Assembly: GCF_003957295.1 (NCBI RefSeq)
Contig: NZ_RQPJ01000021.1
Coordinates: 542,210 to 606,209 of the forward strand
Source: Arenibacter aquaticus
GTDB lineage: Bacteria; Bacteroidota; Bacteroidia; Flavobacteriales; Flavobacteriaceae
DNA: 64,000 nt
Direction of reading: 5' to 3'
In this document: one piece after another, positions 10,601 through 20,305 of the stretch
Position numbering within the stretch: the first letter of the stretch is position 1
How the letters are laid out: each line of letters starts with the position of its first letter
Translations under genes and position numbers: made by a program
Notes under the pieces: generated by a model
Databases searched by the model: none
What the model saw: only the letters and a program-made list of their open reading frames with translations
Told to the model about the DNA's origin: nothing

Positions 10601-13600
10601 TATCTATGATTGGGTAAGGAATTACAGTAACGAGTTTTGGGGATGTTTCGTCTGTACAGGCCACTCCGTTAATAGTACTGGTAACCACCCTTTTAAAGTA
10701 GGTGGACGTTGTAAGGTTACTGGGTGGGGTGTAATTTGGCTCCGTGGCACCTGCTACAGCCGAATAGGTCTGATTATCCGAAGATGACCACCATTGATAG
10801 CTGAGAACACCAGCTCCTGTGGCCGACTCCAGCTCTACTATGGCATCAGGCTGACTGCCCTCACATACCGATTGATTGTCTGTAATCTCACCGGCATTGA
10901 CGGAATTAAGTGTAACTTTTATAGGATTGGTTTCCACTACACAGGTTTGATCTACCAGAGTAGTCCTCGTGATGGTTCTCTTGTAATATAGGGTCTCCGT
11001 AGGAATAGGTGGCGTATATGAAGCCGTATGTATTTCCAGGTCGGCCCAAATATTCCCATCAGTAGAGGAATACCAGTCGTATGTTTGATCGGAATACGTA
11101 CTGCTACCACTTACGGTCAAAGCTGCAGGTACCGTTCCTTCGCAAATTGTTTGGTCATTGAGCAAGGTTCCCGGTAAAATTTGATCTGCCACCTCTACTA
11201 CTATCGTATTACTGTCTTCGGAACACACCACATTATTCAATGTTGAAGATGTGGTTCTTTTAAAATACGTGGTAGGGAAGTCGCCCGCTTCCGGATCATA
11301 GGTGCTGTTCACCGCTCCATTGATAATACCCCAGTTACTATTGTCCACAGAGGAATACCATTGGTATTTTAGCACTCCATCGGCAGTACCGTCTAAAGTA
11401 TTGCCCAATATTCCAGGGTCGTCCCCATAGCATATTTTTTGATCTCCAGAAATGGATCCCCCGTTTACATCATTTACATAGATTCCTAAAACATTGCTAA
11501 ATTCTTCAGGGCCACATTGTGTTCCATCCACCGTAGCGATATAGCCCCTTTGATAATATCTGTCTGTCGTAAATGCCATACCTGGGTCATAGGTAGCATC
11601 CGTAGCCCCTGTTATGGGGGTAAAGGTTATTCCGTCAGTGGATTCATACCATTGAAAAGTTAAATAGGGAAGTCCTTCCACATCGGCTATATCACCTAAT
11701 TCTGTTGTGGTTGTATTGTAACATAGGGTTCTACTATTTCCGATATAATCAGCATTTGGGACTAGGACCACAACAGGATTACTATCCACATTGCATTCAA
11801 CCCCAGAGATGTCGGTATTGGTAGTGGTCCTAATATAGGTTGTGGTTTCCATAACGCCCGAGGGCGGGTCATAGCTGGTTCCGGTTGCTCCATTAATTTC
11901 AACACCATTGGCATACCATTGATAAGTTAAGGTATCATCTCCTGTAGAGGGGTCCAACTCTTCTATTAAACTTGGGTCGCCACCTTCACAAATAACTTCC
12001 TCGTTGGGACTACTAATTTCGCCATTGGGATGTGTGGTACCAATAGTACCTCCCGTGGCATTTCCGCCATTGATGATTTCCAGAACATTACTGGTTACAC
12101 TACAGGACTGTCCGTTTAGGGTAGAAGTAGTAATTCTTCTATAGTAGTTATCCTGGGTTACCGCGGGTGGGTCATAATATATATCGGTGGCGCCGGGAAT
12201 ATCTGTAAAACTTGCCTCATCATTAATATCGGCTATTTGCCATTGATAGCTAAGATCACCTGATGCTATTAGGGTGAAATTGGAACTAAATGGCTGGGGA
12301 TCGCCACCATTACATACTTCGGTACTTCCCCAATCTCCAGAGACGAAGGTTATTTTATGGTTAATTTCGTCATCAAATTTGTTTAGATATACGATTACCG
12401 CAGTTGTCACGGCCTCACAAGTAATGCTTTGTAAACTGGCTGTAGCCTTTCTTCTGTAATAGGTTTCAAGCTCGCCATTGTTGGCAGGGGTGTAGGTAGC
12501 CTGATTGGCACCAGCTATATCGGTCCAGGTATTTCCATCTGGTGAACTCTGCCATGTATAGTTTATAGAACCGTTGGAGCTGGCATCCGCCGTACTTGTT
12601 ATAGGGGGAACGTTGTCCGTACCACAAACAGTTTGTGTCTGGGAAATGGTACCTTCAGAAAGCGAGATCAGGGTAACCAAGGTAGGTGTACTGGAAGCCT
12701 CACAGGTGTTCCCATTATTGGTCTGTGTAACGTTTCTTCTAAAATAGGTGGATGCCGAAAGACCTTCGGAAAAGCTAAGGGTTTCTCCCGTTTCCCCAGT
12801 TAATGGGGTATAATTTATATTATCCGTGGAGGCATACCATTGAAAGTTTACTCCCGGTCCGCTTGGGGTACCGTTAGCTACGCTGATAGTGCTTGGAGCT
12901 TCATCCTCACAAACCACCTGGTCCTCGGAACCGTCCCCTCCGGAAATTGTAGCTGCGACGGTAATAGTAACTTCATTGGTATATTCCATACATACCTTGC
13001 CGTTCAGGGTGCTGCTGTCCAATCTCCTATATTTTGTAGAGGTTGCCAGCACTCCGGGGGTATAGGTAGCTCCCGTAGCCGATGGAATTGTATTCCAGGT
13101 AGCACCGTTATCAGTGGAAGACTCCCAAGAATAGGATAGACTACCTGCGGCCAATGTATTGTTGATATTTATTATCGTGGCGGGGTTACTCCCGGCACAA
13201 ACATCTTGGTTATTCCCAATGGTACCCAGATTAATGCTGTTGACAAAAACAGTGCTCGTAGTGGAGTTTTGGATACAGACCTTTGCATTATTGGTTATAA
13301 TTGTCTGTCTTCTGTATTGTGTTGTAGTGGTTGGGGCATTGGCAAAACTTAAAATGTCACCGGTTTCCCCATTAATATTAGTAAATGTGCCCGTAGTTTT
13401 GGATTGCCATTGGTAGCTTATATTGGGGCCTATAGCAGTTCCATTGTCTACGGTTATGGAATTAGGAATTTCTCCTTCGCAAATTGTTTGATCCGGACTG
13501 GCGTTACCCCCGTATATTTCATCAAGAACGGTTATCTGGATTTCATTGGTATAATCAGAACAGCTAAATCCGTTTAAAAATATGTTGTCCTGTCTTCTAA

Positions 13601-15146
13601 AGCTGGTAGATTGCGTTAATGCCGCGGCTTGGTAGTCTGCATTATTGGCTCCTGATATGGCAACCCAATTGCTGCCATCAAATTGTTCCCATTGATAGGA
13701 AATTGTACCTGACCCGGAGGCATTGGTGCTGGAAGTAAAAATACTAGGTGCTTCGTTATAGCATACGGTTTGCTCGCCTGCAATACTCCCAACCATAAAA
13801 TTGGTATAGGTTATGGTGGCCACAGAACTTACTCCTTGGCAGCTAGCTCCGGAAACGGTGGTAACCCTCCTAAATTCCTCTATGCCTGGATTTAGGTTTC
13901 CGCTTGCGTTGTAAGTGCCTTGAGTGGCTCCGGTGATATCATCCCAATTATCCCCGTTTCTTTTTTGCCATTGGTAGCTGCCGTTATTTTCACCGTTGTT
14001 TACTGTAAGTAACTGCAAATCATCCAATGAACATATGTTTTGGTCTGTAGCAGTACCTCCCACTACAGTGGCATTTACCAAGATGGTTACTGCAGCTGTT
14101 TCTTTAAAACAGCTAAAACCGTTCAGCACATTCGTAATTCTTCTTTTGAAAGAAGTAGTCACGGATAGCGCTGGGGGTTGATAAAAATTAGCTGTTGCAC
14201 CGTCAATAGGTTCCCAAGGTCCGGAATCGTTTTTATACCACTGGTAAGTGTTTTCACCGGCAGGGGTTACGGCCACATCTCCAGATGTACTCAATTGCTG
14301 GGGAATTTGGGTGGCACAAACATTTTGGCCCGTACCTTCGGTAATACTTCCTGGGTATATTTCATTGACCGTAATGGTGGCTGTAGAACTTGTTTGGGTA
14401 CATACCTCCCCGTTAATGGTAAAGGTAGTTAAACGACGGTATTTACTAATACCATTGGCAATACTAGGCTTGTCTATTACGAGAATTTCGGTATCGGAAT
14501 TTGGAATGGCCGTCCAGCTTCCATTTTCTTCTTTTTCCCACTCAAATGTTCTGCTTTGGGTTATATTGGATCCTGTTACACTAATATTTTGTAAATCAGA
14601 TTTTTCGCATACTTGCTGATTTACCCCAGTACCTCCATGTAACTGTTCAAAGGTAACCGTTGCTATATCTTGGTTATCCCCTACTCCATTAACTCCATTG
14701 GGATTGCCATCCAACACATATTTAAAAAGACCGTCCGTTGTATTGGCCCCTGACTGTAGTTGTATACTTATATTTTCTACGGTAAGCACATCTAAAGTAG
14801 CCTGTGAAGTGGTGGTAATAGAGATTTGCAACCTAGTGGGGTCGCTAGGATCCTGGGTTACACTTGCACTACTGATATCGGTTCCCGTTTCGGAGATGCT
14901 AGCCGCATTGATTTCAAAATTGGAAGGAGCCTGAATATAAAAGGTAAAACTTCCTGTAGTAAAATCTGTTGAAGCGGTTTCGGATAACAGCAGGTTTCCC
15001 AAACTTAATTGGGTCTGCGGTATATCTGAACCACAGGAATAAAAATTACTATTCTGTAAACTGGTTGAAACCTGAGCCGAACCTAACCAAATACTAAAAC
15101 TAAACAACAAGGTGAATAGGACCAGCTTAGCGGTAAATTTTATCAT
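7608..15146 (-). CDS. Giant secreted multi-repeat protein with type B (gliding motility-associated) C-terminal domain
   Basis: This 2512-residue protein has a signal peptide (ends near residue 25, SAQVSTSL), a short N-terminal beta domain to about 165, then about 14 Ig-like repeats of 85-100 residues (10620-14640), each opening with a G..S..Q.(I/V)C.G..P motif, a central YQW..S.D...W..I.GAT..TY.P block and a closing second Cys. These are followed by about six SprB-type repeats (e.g. ASCFGQNNGSISLNIGATTV), a PKD-like segment (ASWDFGDGSP) and a C-terminal domain with FPNVFSANADGINDYF that matches the type B T9SS sorting signal. It is expected to be exported by T9SS and kept on the cell surface as an adhesin or motility-type protein, with the PorP/SprF protein downstream as partner. 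The ligand is unknown. Confidence 0.93.
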   Translation of the reverse strand: MIKFTAKLVLFTLLFSFSIWLGSAQVSTSLQNSNFYSCGSDIPQTQLSLGNLLLSETASTDFTTGSFTFYIQAPSNFEINAASISETGTDISSASVTQDPSDPTRLQISITTTSQATLDVLTVENISIQLQSGANTTDGLFKYVLDGNPNGVNGVGDNQDIATVTFEQLHGGTGVNQQVCEKSDLQNISVTGSNITQSRTFEWEKEENGSWTAIPNSDTEILVIDKPSIANGISKYRRLTTFTINGEVCTQTSSTATITVNEIYPGSITEGTGQNVCATQIPQQLSTSGDVAVTPAGENTYQWYKNDSGPWEPIDGATANFYQPPALSVTTSFKRRITNVLNGFSCFKETAAVTILVNATVVGGTATDQNICSLDDLQLLTVNNGENNGSYQWQKRNGDNWDDITGATQGTYNASGNLNPGIEEFRRVTTVSGASCQGVSSVATITYTNFMVGSIAGEQTVCYNEAPSIFTSSTNASGSGTISYQWEQFDGSNWVAISGANNADYQAAALTQSTSFRRQDNIFLNGFSCSDYTNEIQITVLDEIYGGNASPDQTICEGEIPNSITVDNGTAIGPNISYQWQSKTTGTFTNINGETGDILSFANAPTTTTQYRRQTIITNNAKVCIQNSTTSTVFVNSINLGTIGNNQDVCAGSNPATIININNTLAAGSLSYSWESSTDNGATWNTIPSATGATYTPGVLATSTKYRRLDSSTLNGKVCMEYTNEVTITVAATISGGDGSEDQVVCEDEAPSTISVANGTPSGPGVNFQWYASTDNINYTPLTGETGETLSFSEGLSASTYFRRNVTQTNNGNTCEASSTPTLVTLISLSEGTISQTQTVCGTDNVPPITSTADASSNGSINYTWQSSPDGNTWTDIAGANQATYTPANNGELETYYRRKATASLQSITCEAVTTAVIVYLNKFDDEINHKITFVSGDWGSTEVCNGGDPQPFSSNFTLIASGDLSYQWQIADINDEASFTDIPGATDIYYDPPAVTQDNYYRRITTSTLNGQSCSVTSNVLEIINGGNATGGTIGTTHPNGEISSPNEEVICEGGDPSLIEELDPSTGDDTLTYQWYANGVEINGATGTSYDPPSGVMETTTYIRTTTNTDISGVECNVDSNPVVVLVPNADYIGNSRTLCYNTTTTELGDIADVEGLPYLTFQWYESTDGITFTPITGATDATYDPGMAFTTDRYYQRGYIATVDGTQCGPEEFSNVLGIYVNDVNGGSISGDQKICYGDDPGILGNTLDGTADGVLKYQWYSSVDNSNWGIINGAVNSTYDPEAGDFPTTYFKRTTSSTLNNVVCSEDSNTIVVEVADQILPGTLLNDQTICEGTVPAALTVSGSSTYSDQTYDWYSSTDGNIWADLEIHTASYTPPIPTETLYYKRTITRTTLVDQTCVVETNPIKVTLNSVNAGEITDNQSVCEGSQPDAIVELESATGAGVLSYQWWSSSDNQTYSAVAGATEPNYTPPSNLTTSTYFKRVVTSTINGVACTDETSPKLVTVIPYPIIDNEAIIANDITNVSCFGGTDGSIIIPNERITGGNSAQKQINTISFYGTPQLDNTYTVLIDGKEYEHQVTLNGLNQPQDNNEVAAALSQKINSATGANLSPVIATSSFNELILTAKIEGIAFTAYVSTGSDPNASASNVVTQPNAVANTYEWTKIGDTSFSASSLSISDLSAGAYQLTVYNEFCGTTSSPFIVTEPEELTLNIGDTCNTAISASSTGGIAPFTFTLTRPNGTTLEQTSNNPNITYTNLTGGATYTISIKDASCGQSVSEAVTLPMGLQFNESSVVVDNASCFGQNNGSISLNIGATTVTGGYPPYSFNWTGPDNVNYSTENISNLAPGVYELYVTDQIGCSATFTANVASKAALEISSVQITNEQLQCAGDTNAEISIQISSDPSSQIQINWYKNGTSFTTNSTNLTNLGRGSYEVIVTDTNSDPNSPCTVNQTFNITAPEVFSATEVDTGNASCVDASNGRSFTFSVQGGTAPYQYSVDNGTPVFFSETQTTIGSLSNDGHVINITDANQCVVQTFTMDRYEALGYMGTQSFTIAPCETSYSFTLDTAQVTGGNPYIDGNNDSYYLYDWSGPNNFVAQDITSFDAVPGTYWLTISDSNNCFSEAIEFTFGTTYDPITVSKDIGLVSCGATADGAISIAINGGLRPYNILWEKEVAGTANNPDPVFTSMGQNVTQLSGLEEGRYRLTVTSNINGCTKEDPSYYYQEIITLNKTESLKLVDGPYLDEALCLGNPGSISVTLFNSQGGDLSFYYDNALMPSVKTGTDTYSIQIANPIDSASLNVVNDQGCGFTMPISSGVSDPTFTYSSEEYEITGLLLAKEDIRFSIAAEEGYTSASWDFGDGSPIINVDPETDGIQVAHKYSYPGTFDVALTLYNEQGCSKTYEESVQIGNGYDVMFPNVFSANADGINDYFQGEFTGMASFTFQIYDMWGGLVYSVAYDYDDMPVNWGWNGTYSSGKPYKNKSFRYLFVGTTKDNNQITKTGEASILR
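10620..14640 (-). repeat. About 14 tandem Cys-pair Ig-like coding repeats
   Basis: Within the giant surface protein, a unit of roughly 85-100 codons repeats about 14 times. Each unit has a conserved first Cys (QTICEG, QVVCED, QKICYG, QSVCEG), a YQW core, a TYxP turn and a second Cys before the next unit. The units are diverged at DNA level, so this is an old protein repeat and not a recent expansion. The count was made by eye. Confidence 0.75.
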
Positions 15147-15635
15147 GATATGCCCCTTTTAGGTAATAATTGGATTATAAAACAGTACTGTTTTTCCCCA
15201 TTTTGTAGGAAAGACCCTATAACGGCTTAGACCCTTAAAATATTGTGGTCTTTTTCAACTAAATGAACGGGATGCCACAATTTTGTTGTGTAAGTGTATT
15301 TATCTGTGGTTTAGGAAAATTTATAAGAGTTTATTCTTCAGCTAATTTTGGATAGTTATAGCTTTTGGAAGCTATTTGTGAGGAGCTTAAATTTTTTATT
15401 GATGTATACAGATGGCATCTTCATGGACTAGTTAAATAATGGGCTATAAAGTATATTCTTAGGTGATAAATGCGATTATAAAATGAGTTGCCCTAGGGAG
15501 CTGGATTATTATTAAAACGAACGGTTATACCCTCTTTATCTTGAATATGGCAAGGCTGAAATGACATTAAATAAACCCTTGATTTCCTGTTGTATAAAGG
15601 GAAATGTTTGTATTTTTAATTACTAAATCGCAGTC
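15147..15635. other. 489-nt divergent intergenic region
   Basis: This gap separates the giant surface-protein gene (minus) from the glycosyltransferase gene (plus). It must hold both promoters. I see AT-rich sequence but no convincing TAnnTTTG element, terminator hairpin or small gene. Confidence 0.5.
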
Positions 15636-17288
15636 ATGTTATCTGGAATAACGAGCATTCGATACTATTTTTTATTCCTGGCGATAGCCCTATTTGTACT
15701 TCTTGTTAATTTGGGATCCTATGGCCTTGCGGAAACTAGTGAAGCACGTTATGCTGAGATTAGTAGGGAAATGTTACAATCTGGGGATTATATTAATCCG
15801 GAACTACTAGGGGTTTTTCACTATCACAAACCACCTTTAACCTATTATATAACAATTTTGGGTTATCGCATTTTTGGCATCAACGAATTTGGTGCTCGAT
15901 TCTTTCTCCAAATAGCCCTTTTAGTAGAGTTATTGCTGGTGTATGGTATTGCCATGTTACTTTACAATAATAGCAAAATAGCCTTTACATCCGGTCTTAT
16001 CTACTTTTCAATGCCCATTGTACTGATATCCAGTAGAAACTTAACCACAGATGCTTATTTAACCGCCTTTATTCTTGGTGCTGTTTATTGTTGGCAGTAC
16101 TACACCTCCAAGTACCGTATCTGGAGCCTTTACCTCTTCTATTTGCTATCGGCTATGGCTTTTCTTACCAAGGGTCCAGTAGCATTATTATTTATCTTCA
16201 CCTATATAATAGTTTACAAGGTAATTTACAATATGGGTTCCAAAATAAATATCCATCACCTTTTAGGAATTTGTCTTTTTCTTGTAATAGGCGGTAGTTG
16301 GTATTTTGTAGTGACCGTGAACACTCCGGGATTATGGGATTATTTTCTAGGGGAACAAATTGTGGAACGGATAACGTTAAATACGTTCAATAGAAGTAAG
16401 CCTTTTTGGTTTTACCTACCCTTGGTGATTGGCTTGTTAGTACCATGGTGGTTAATGTTTTACAAACGTAGTTTTAAGATTTCTGGGATTTGGGCTAAAT
16501 TATCAAAACAGGACCGGGTTTTACTGGCCAGTACTCTATGTACCTTTTTATTCTTTTCCGTTTTTAAGTCTAAGCTTATACTGTATATTCTACCCATTTT
16601 TTGGATGTTGGCAGTTCTAATTGGGTCACAACTATTCAGGGCATCATATGTAACCTGTAAGTTATTGAGCTTGGCCTATTCCATACTAATGGGAGTATTG
16701 ATAATTTCCATAGTTGGACTCTCTTTAATATACCCTTCACTTTTTCAGATTGGCCTAGGGACATGGTTGCTTAGTTTTAGTTGTTTTATAGTTTTTGGAA
16801 CCTTATTCTTTCTTATTAAAAATAACAGTAGCTATAAGCCAGCGTTATTGGCTGGATGTTTTGGGGCCTCCCTCATCCTGATTGTAACATCTTTGATGTC
16901 GCATAACTCTGGGACTATAAATTCTACTAAGGACATCGTTACTTTTATTAACGGTACAGGCCCTATTAAGCACAAAACTATTTTGGTGTATGACTACCTC
17001 CTCTCTTCCATTCCTTTTTATTCCGATGCTGATCTTATTACCTTGAAATGTAACCACAATACAACATCCCGTGAAGTACAGTTCCAAAAAGACAAGGAGT
17101 GGGTAGAGGGACTTTGGGATGTGAATAATTCAGCGGTTTTGTATAGACTCGACTCTCTTAGCCATCATAAAAACACATTTTTACTCATTCGTAAAAAAAG
17201 GGACTTGGATGACAGTCTGAACTATCTTAGGAATAACTTTAATAGTTCCAAAGATTATCCTAAATGGCTGTTGTTATATAATAAGTAA
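15636..17288 (+). CDS. ArnT/PMT-like integral membrane glycosyltransferase (GT-C fold)
   Basis: The 550-residue protein has about 12 hydrophobic segments. The first periplasmic loop carries the family motif (LAETSEARYAEISREMLQSG) with the acidic residue and Arg typical of lipid-phosphate-sugar-dependent transferases, then HYHKPPLTYY, which matches the KPPL(Y/T)YW signature. Known relatives move a sugar from a polyprenyl phosphate to lipid A, protein or another lipid on the periplasmic face. The acceptor and donor here are not known. It stands alone, divergent from the giant secreted protein. The C-terminal about 130 residues form a less hydrophobic domain. Confidence 0.88.
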   Translation: MLSGITSIRYYFLFLAIALFVLLVNLGSYGLAETSEARYAEISREMLQSGDYINPELLGVFHYHKPPLTYYITILGYRIFGINEFGARFFLQIALLVELLLVYGIAMLLYNNSKIAFTSGLIYFSMPIVLISSRNLTTDAYLTAFILGAVYCWQYYTSKYRIWSLYLFYLLSAMAFLTKGPVALLFIFTYIIVYKVIYNMGSKINIHHLLGICLFLVIGGSWYFVVTVNTPGLWDYFLGEQIVERITLNTFNRSKPFWFYLPLVIGLLVPWWLMFYKRSFKISGIWAKLSKQDRVLLASTLCTFLFFSVFKSKLILYILPIFWMLAVLIGSQLFRASYVTCKLLSLAYSILMGVLIISIVGLSLIYPSLFQIGLGTWLLSFSCFIVFGTLFFLIKNNSSYKPALLAGCFGASLILIVTSLMSHNSGTINSTKDIVTFINGTGPIKHKTILVYDYLLSSIPFYSDADLITLKCNHNTTSREVQFQKDKEWVEGLWDVNNSAVLYRLDSLSHHKNTFLLIRKKRDLDDSLNYLRNNFNSSKDYPKWLLLYNK

Positions 17289-17644
17289 GCTTTTAAGCTG
17301 TTCTCTTTAATGTTTTATAATGTATACTACTGTTTAGTAAACTACTCTTTTGTATATATATTTAAATTGTTAATAAAACCTTAAAACTGGAGGTATTTTC
17401 TTACATTTATATAATATTTTACCTAGTTTTAGGTTATAAACTAGGGCATTCCTAAATCTATTGATTTAATAAAATATCAATTGCTAAAAGATCCAAACTT
17501 ATAAAAGTTCATTTTTCAGTATGATAATAAACATGATAGGAATTTCTAAGTGGATTTTTTAGTCACAATAAAGGAAATGAAACAACTTTAGTAATTATAA
17601 ACATAAGTATTAGTCCCTAAAGTATTATACTTTAATCCCAAAGC
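17289..17644. other. 356-nt AT-rich intergenic region before the response regulator
   Basis: There is no gene or strong terminator here. The only clear structure is the inverted repeat AAAGTA-TTA-TACTTT at 17619-17633, which ends 11 nt before the response-regulator ATG. Confidence 0.5.
17619..17633. promoter_or_regulatory. Inverted repeat AAAGTA-N3-TACTTT
   Basis: A perfect 6+6 inverted repeat with a 3-nt centre lies 11 nt upstream of the response-regulator start at 17645. It could be an operator for this two-gene signalling unit. No binding protein can be named. Confidence 0.35.
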
Positions 17645-18067
17645 ATGAAAAATGACTTAACCTACGATTTGGTATTGCTAGTTGATGACGATAGTGTAAT
17701 AAATCTTGTTCACCATCATATTATTAAGCGAACTGGTATTGCCAAAGAGATTAAAATATTCCTGAATCCATTGGAGGCCCTATTGGAGCTGCGTAGAAAA
17801 TTGGTTGATAACGATATAAAAATTTTGATTTTATTGGATATCAACATGCCCGAAATGGACGGATTTGAATTCTTGGACAAGGCCAATACATTGGCCAAAG
17901 AGGGAAAAGTATTTGATTTGTTAATGATAACCTCCTCCATAGATTATGAGGATATGGCCAAGGGAAACTCCCATCCATTGATCAATCAATATATCACCAA
18001 GCCATTGAAATATAATGAGATAATAAATTTTGTTCATAGCAGTTCCCGTTTAACGCCTGCACCCTAA
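17645..18067 (+). CDS. Single-domain (REC-only) response regulator
   Basis: The 140-residue protein is a lone receiver domain: acidic residues at about 14-16 (LLVDDDSVI), the phosphorylated Asp at about 65 (LLDINMPEMDG), a Thr/Ser switch (LMITSS) and the conserved Lys (ITKPLKY). There is no output domain, so it would relay phosphate or signal by protein contact. The PAS histidine kinase 106 nt downstream on the same strand is the likely partner. Confidence 0.92.
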   Translation: MKNDLTYDLVLLVDDDSVINLVHHHIIKRTGIAKEIKIFLNPLEALLELRRKLVDNDIKILILLDINMPEMDGFEFLDKANTLAKEGKVFDLLMITSSIDYEDMAKGNSHPLINQYITKPLKYNEIINFVHSSSRLTPAP

Positions 18068-18173
18068 TTGAAATTCTGGAGCAATGAACTTTTTGGACAT
18101 TGTTCATAGCTATTGTTTTTTAGTAAGCTATCCATTCAAGGCAATACCCAAGGTATGGATATAAACGATATAA

Positions 18174-20282
18174 ATGGAAATAAACCCCCTTAAGGAAAAT
18201 GCTTCCTTCGGCAAAATAAGAAGGTCTATTATTAGCAGTTTTGCACTAACCTTCATTTTTGCAATATTGTTGGCAATTGGTATAAACCTAACTACCAATC
18301 TACGTGAATACGAGTCTAGTATTATCAACCTAGCTGGGAGACAGCGAATGCTAAGCCAGAAAATAGCAAAAAGTATTTACTACCTACAAACTAGTGAACA
18401 AAATCAAATTGAAATATCGGAAGATGTAGCATTGTGGAGTGCCGTTCATAGAGGGTTCCAAAATGGCCATGAAGCCCTTGATATTCCAAAAATAGAAAAT
18501 AGAACCGTAGATAGTATTCTTAAAGCAATTTCGCCTTACCAGGAAAACATTGAATTAATTTCAAAGCAGTTAAACTTAGCAAATTTAAGTAAAGCCGAAT
18601 TAAGGGAACTAAGTATTTGGGAACGAAAATATTTAGCCGGAATGGATCATATGGTTGAGGCCCTGCAACTGCATATTGATAATACAATAGGCAATCTTAC
18701 CTATGTCTTAGGTATTTTAACCTTTTTGTTCTTAATCTTCATATGGCTGTTATATCATTTTTTTATCAAACGTATTATCGATTCCGTTGGAGTACTTTCA
18801 AAAAACATGGAAAGTCAATCCAGACATTTGGCATCTATACTGGAGAATACTTCGGACCGTATTTGGACCGTGGATAAAAACTATACGCTCATCGCCTATA
18901 ATTCTGTATTCGCAAAAGGCAGGTTGGATGATGGAGGTATTGCCCCTATCAAGGGCGAGAATGTGTTGGAAGCGGGATATTTTTTGGAAAATAAATCTAA
19001 GACCAAAGACTATTACGATAGGGTTCTGTCTGGAACGAGCTTTTTAACTGAAGTTGAGATTGAAAAAGAGGGAAGGAAAATATTTTATGAGTTATCGTTT
19101 AACCCTATAATTGATGATCATGGGCTAATTATTGGGTGTAGTGTTTATCAACGTGATATCACTAAGCGAATTAGGGCCATGGAGGAATTAAAGGAAAGCG
19201 AAAGTTCGTTAAAGGAGGCACAGAGAATTGCCAATATAGGAAACTGGGAATGGGATATTAAAAACAATGAAATTAAGTGGTCCGATCAGTTATATAGTAT
19301 TTTTGGAAAGGATCAAAAAACATTCACCCCTACCTATGAAGCCCTCTTGGAGCTAATTCATCCGGAGGACAGGGAAATTTTTGATAGCAATGTGCAGTAT
19401 AGCCTAGAAAATAGGGAAGACCCTGACATTTCAAATAGAATTATTTTAGAAGATGGACATTTACGCCATGTTCATCAAAAGGGAAAAGTATTTTTTGATA
19501 AAAACAACACCGCTGTAAGAATGGCCGGTACCACCCAGGACATTACCGTAATGGAAAATGCCAGGGAACGTATTCTTCAACAATATAGGGAGCTTCAGAA
19601 CTTTGTATATATTATTTCCCATAATATTAGAGGGCCCATTTCTACTCTTCTGAGCTTAATAGATTTGTTGGAGCACAATGATAACAGGGATCACAAGGAT
19701 ATAATATTGCTGATGGGTAATACGGTGCAAAAATTGGATGGTACCATTAAGGACCTTAACCATTCATTGACACTAAAAAATATTGCTACGATCGACTTTG
19801 AGCAGGTAGACCTCAAGGGGGTTATGGAAGATATTCTCATCCTAATTTCCGATGAAATTGAAAAGTATCACGCTACAATTGAATTTGATTTTGCCAAGGC
19901 CCCTACTGCCTTTGGAATGAAACGCTATTTTTCCAATATATTTTATCATCTAATTATGAATTCAATAAAGCATAGGTCCCCAGAGCGTGATCCACATGTC
20001 GTAATCTATTCCAATACAACCCCTATAGGTGGAATCCAGATTGTTTTATCGGACAATGGGAAGGGCATGGAACTGAATGAGGAAAGAAGAAAAAAAATAT
20101 TTAATATGTACGGTAAGTTAAGTGGAAGCACCCACGGTAAGGGGATTGGTCTATATTTGGTTAAGACCCAAGTAGAGACCATGAACGGTTCTATTGAAGT
20201 AGAGAGCAAAAATGGAGAGGGCAGTATTTTCACTATCAATCTATTGCTAAACGCCATGGAAAAGAAGCTTTTGGCACATTGA
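18174..20282 (+). CDS. PAS-domain sensor histidine kinase with NarX/PilJ-like sensor region
   Basis: This 702-residue kinase starts with a membrane helix (about 22-42), a periplasmic four-helix region with the motif INLAGRQRMLSQK near residue 50, and a second helix near 175-200. The AGRQRMLSQ motif is the form found in PilJ/NarX-type nitrate-sensing domains, where an Arg in this helix contacts nitrate. Two PAS domains follow (about 220-340 and 345-460), then a HisKA domain (IISHNIRGPISTLL) and an HATPase domain (DNGKGMELNE, GKGIGLYLVK). It sits between a REC-only regulator and the nitrate genes, which suggests nitrate or nitrite sensing, though sensing is inference from the motif and place. 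It converges on the rubredoxin gene with a 23-nt gap. Confidence 0.9.
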   Translation: MEINPLKENASFGKIRRSIISSFALTFIFAILLAIGINLTTNLREYESSIINLAGRQRMLSQKIAKSIYYLQTSEQNQIEISEDVALWSAVHRGFQNGHEALDIPKIENRTVDSILKAISPYQENIELISKQLNLANLSKAELRELSIWERKYLAGMDHMVEALQLHIDNTIGNLTYVLGILTFLFLIFIWLLYHFFIKRIIDSVGVLSKNMESQSRHLASILENTSDRIWTVDKNYTLIAYNSVFAKGRLDDGGIAPIKGENVLEAGYFLENKSKTKDYYDRVLSGTSFLTEVEIEKEGRKIFYELSFNPIIDDHGLIIGCSVYQRDITKRIRAMEELKESESSLKEAQRIANIGNWEWDIKNNEIKWSDQLYSIFGKDQKTFTPTYEALLELIHPEDREIFDSNVQYSLENREDPDISNRIILEDGHLRHVHQKGKVFFDKNNTAVRMAGTTQDITVMENARERILQQYRELQNFVYIISHNIRGPISTLLSLIDLLEHNDNRDHKDIILLMGNTVQKLDGTIKDLNHSLTLKNIATIDFEQVDLKGVMEDILILISDEIEKYHATIEFDFAKAPTAFGMKRYFSNIFYHLIMNSIKHRSPERDPHVVIYSNTTPIGGIQIVLSDNGKGMELNEERRKKIFNMYGKLSGSTHGKGIGLYLVKTQVETMNGSIEVESKNGEGSIFTINLLLNAMEKKLLAH

Positions 20283-20305
20283 ACTTCTACAAATTTGCCC
20301 TATAA

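Noticed and set aside
10620..14640. Regular repeats suggesting a CRISPR array or DNA satellite
   Set aside because: The period is about 270-300 nt, the units are diverged at DNA level and are in frame within one gene, so they are protein repeats.
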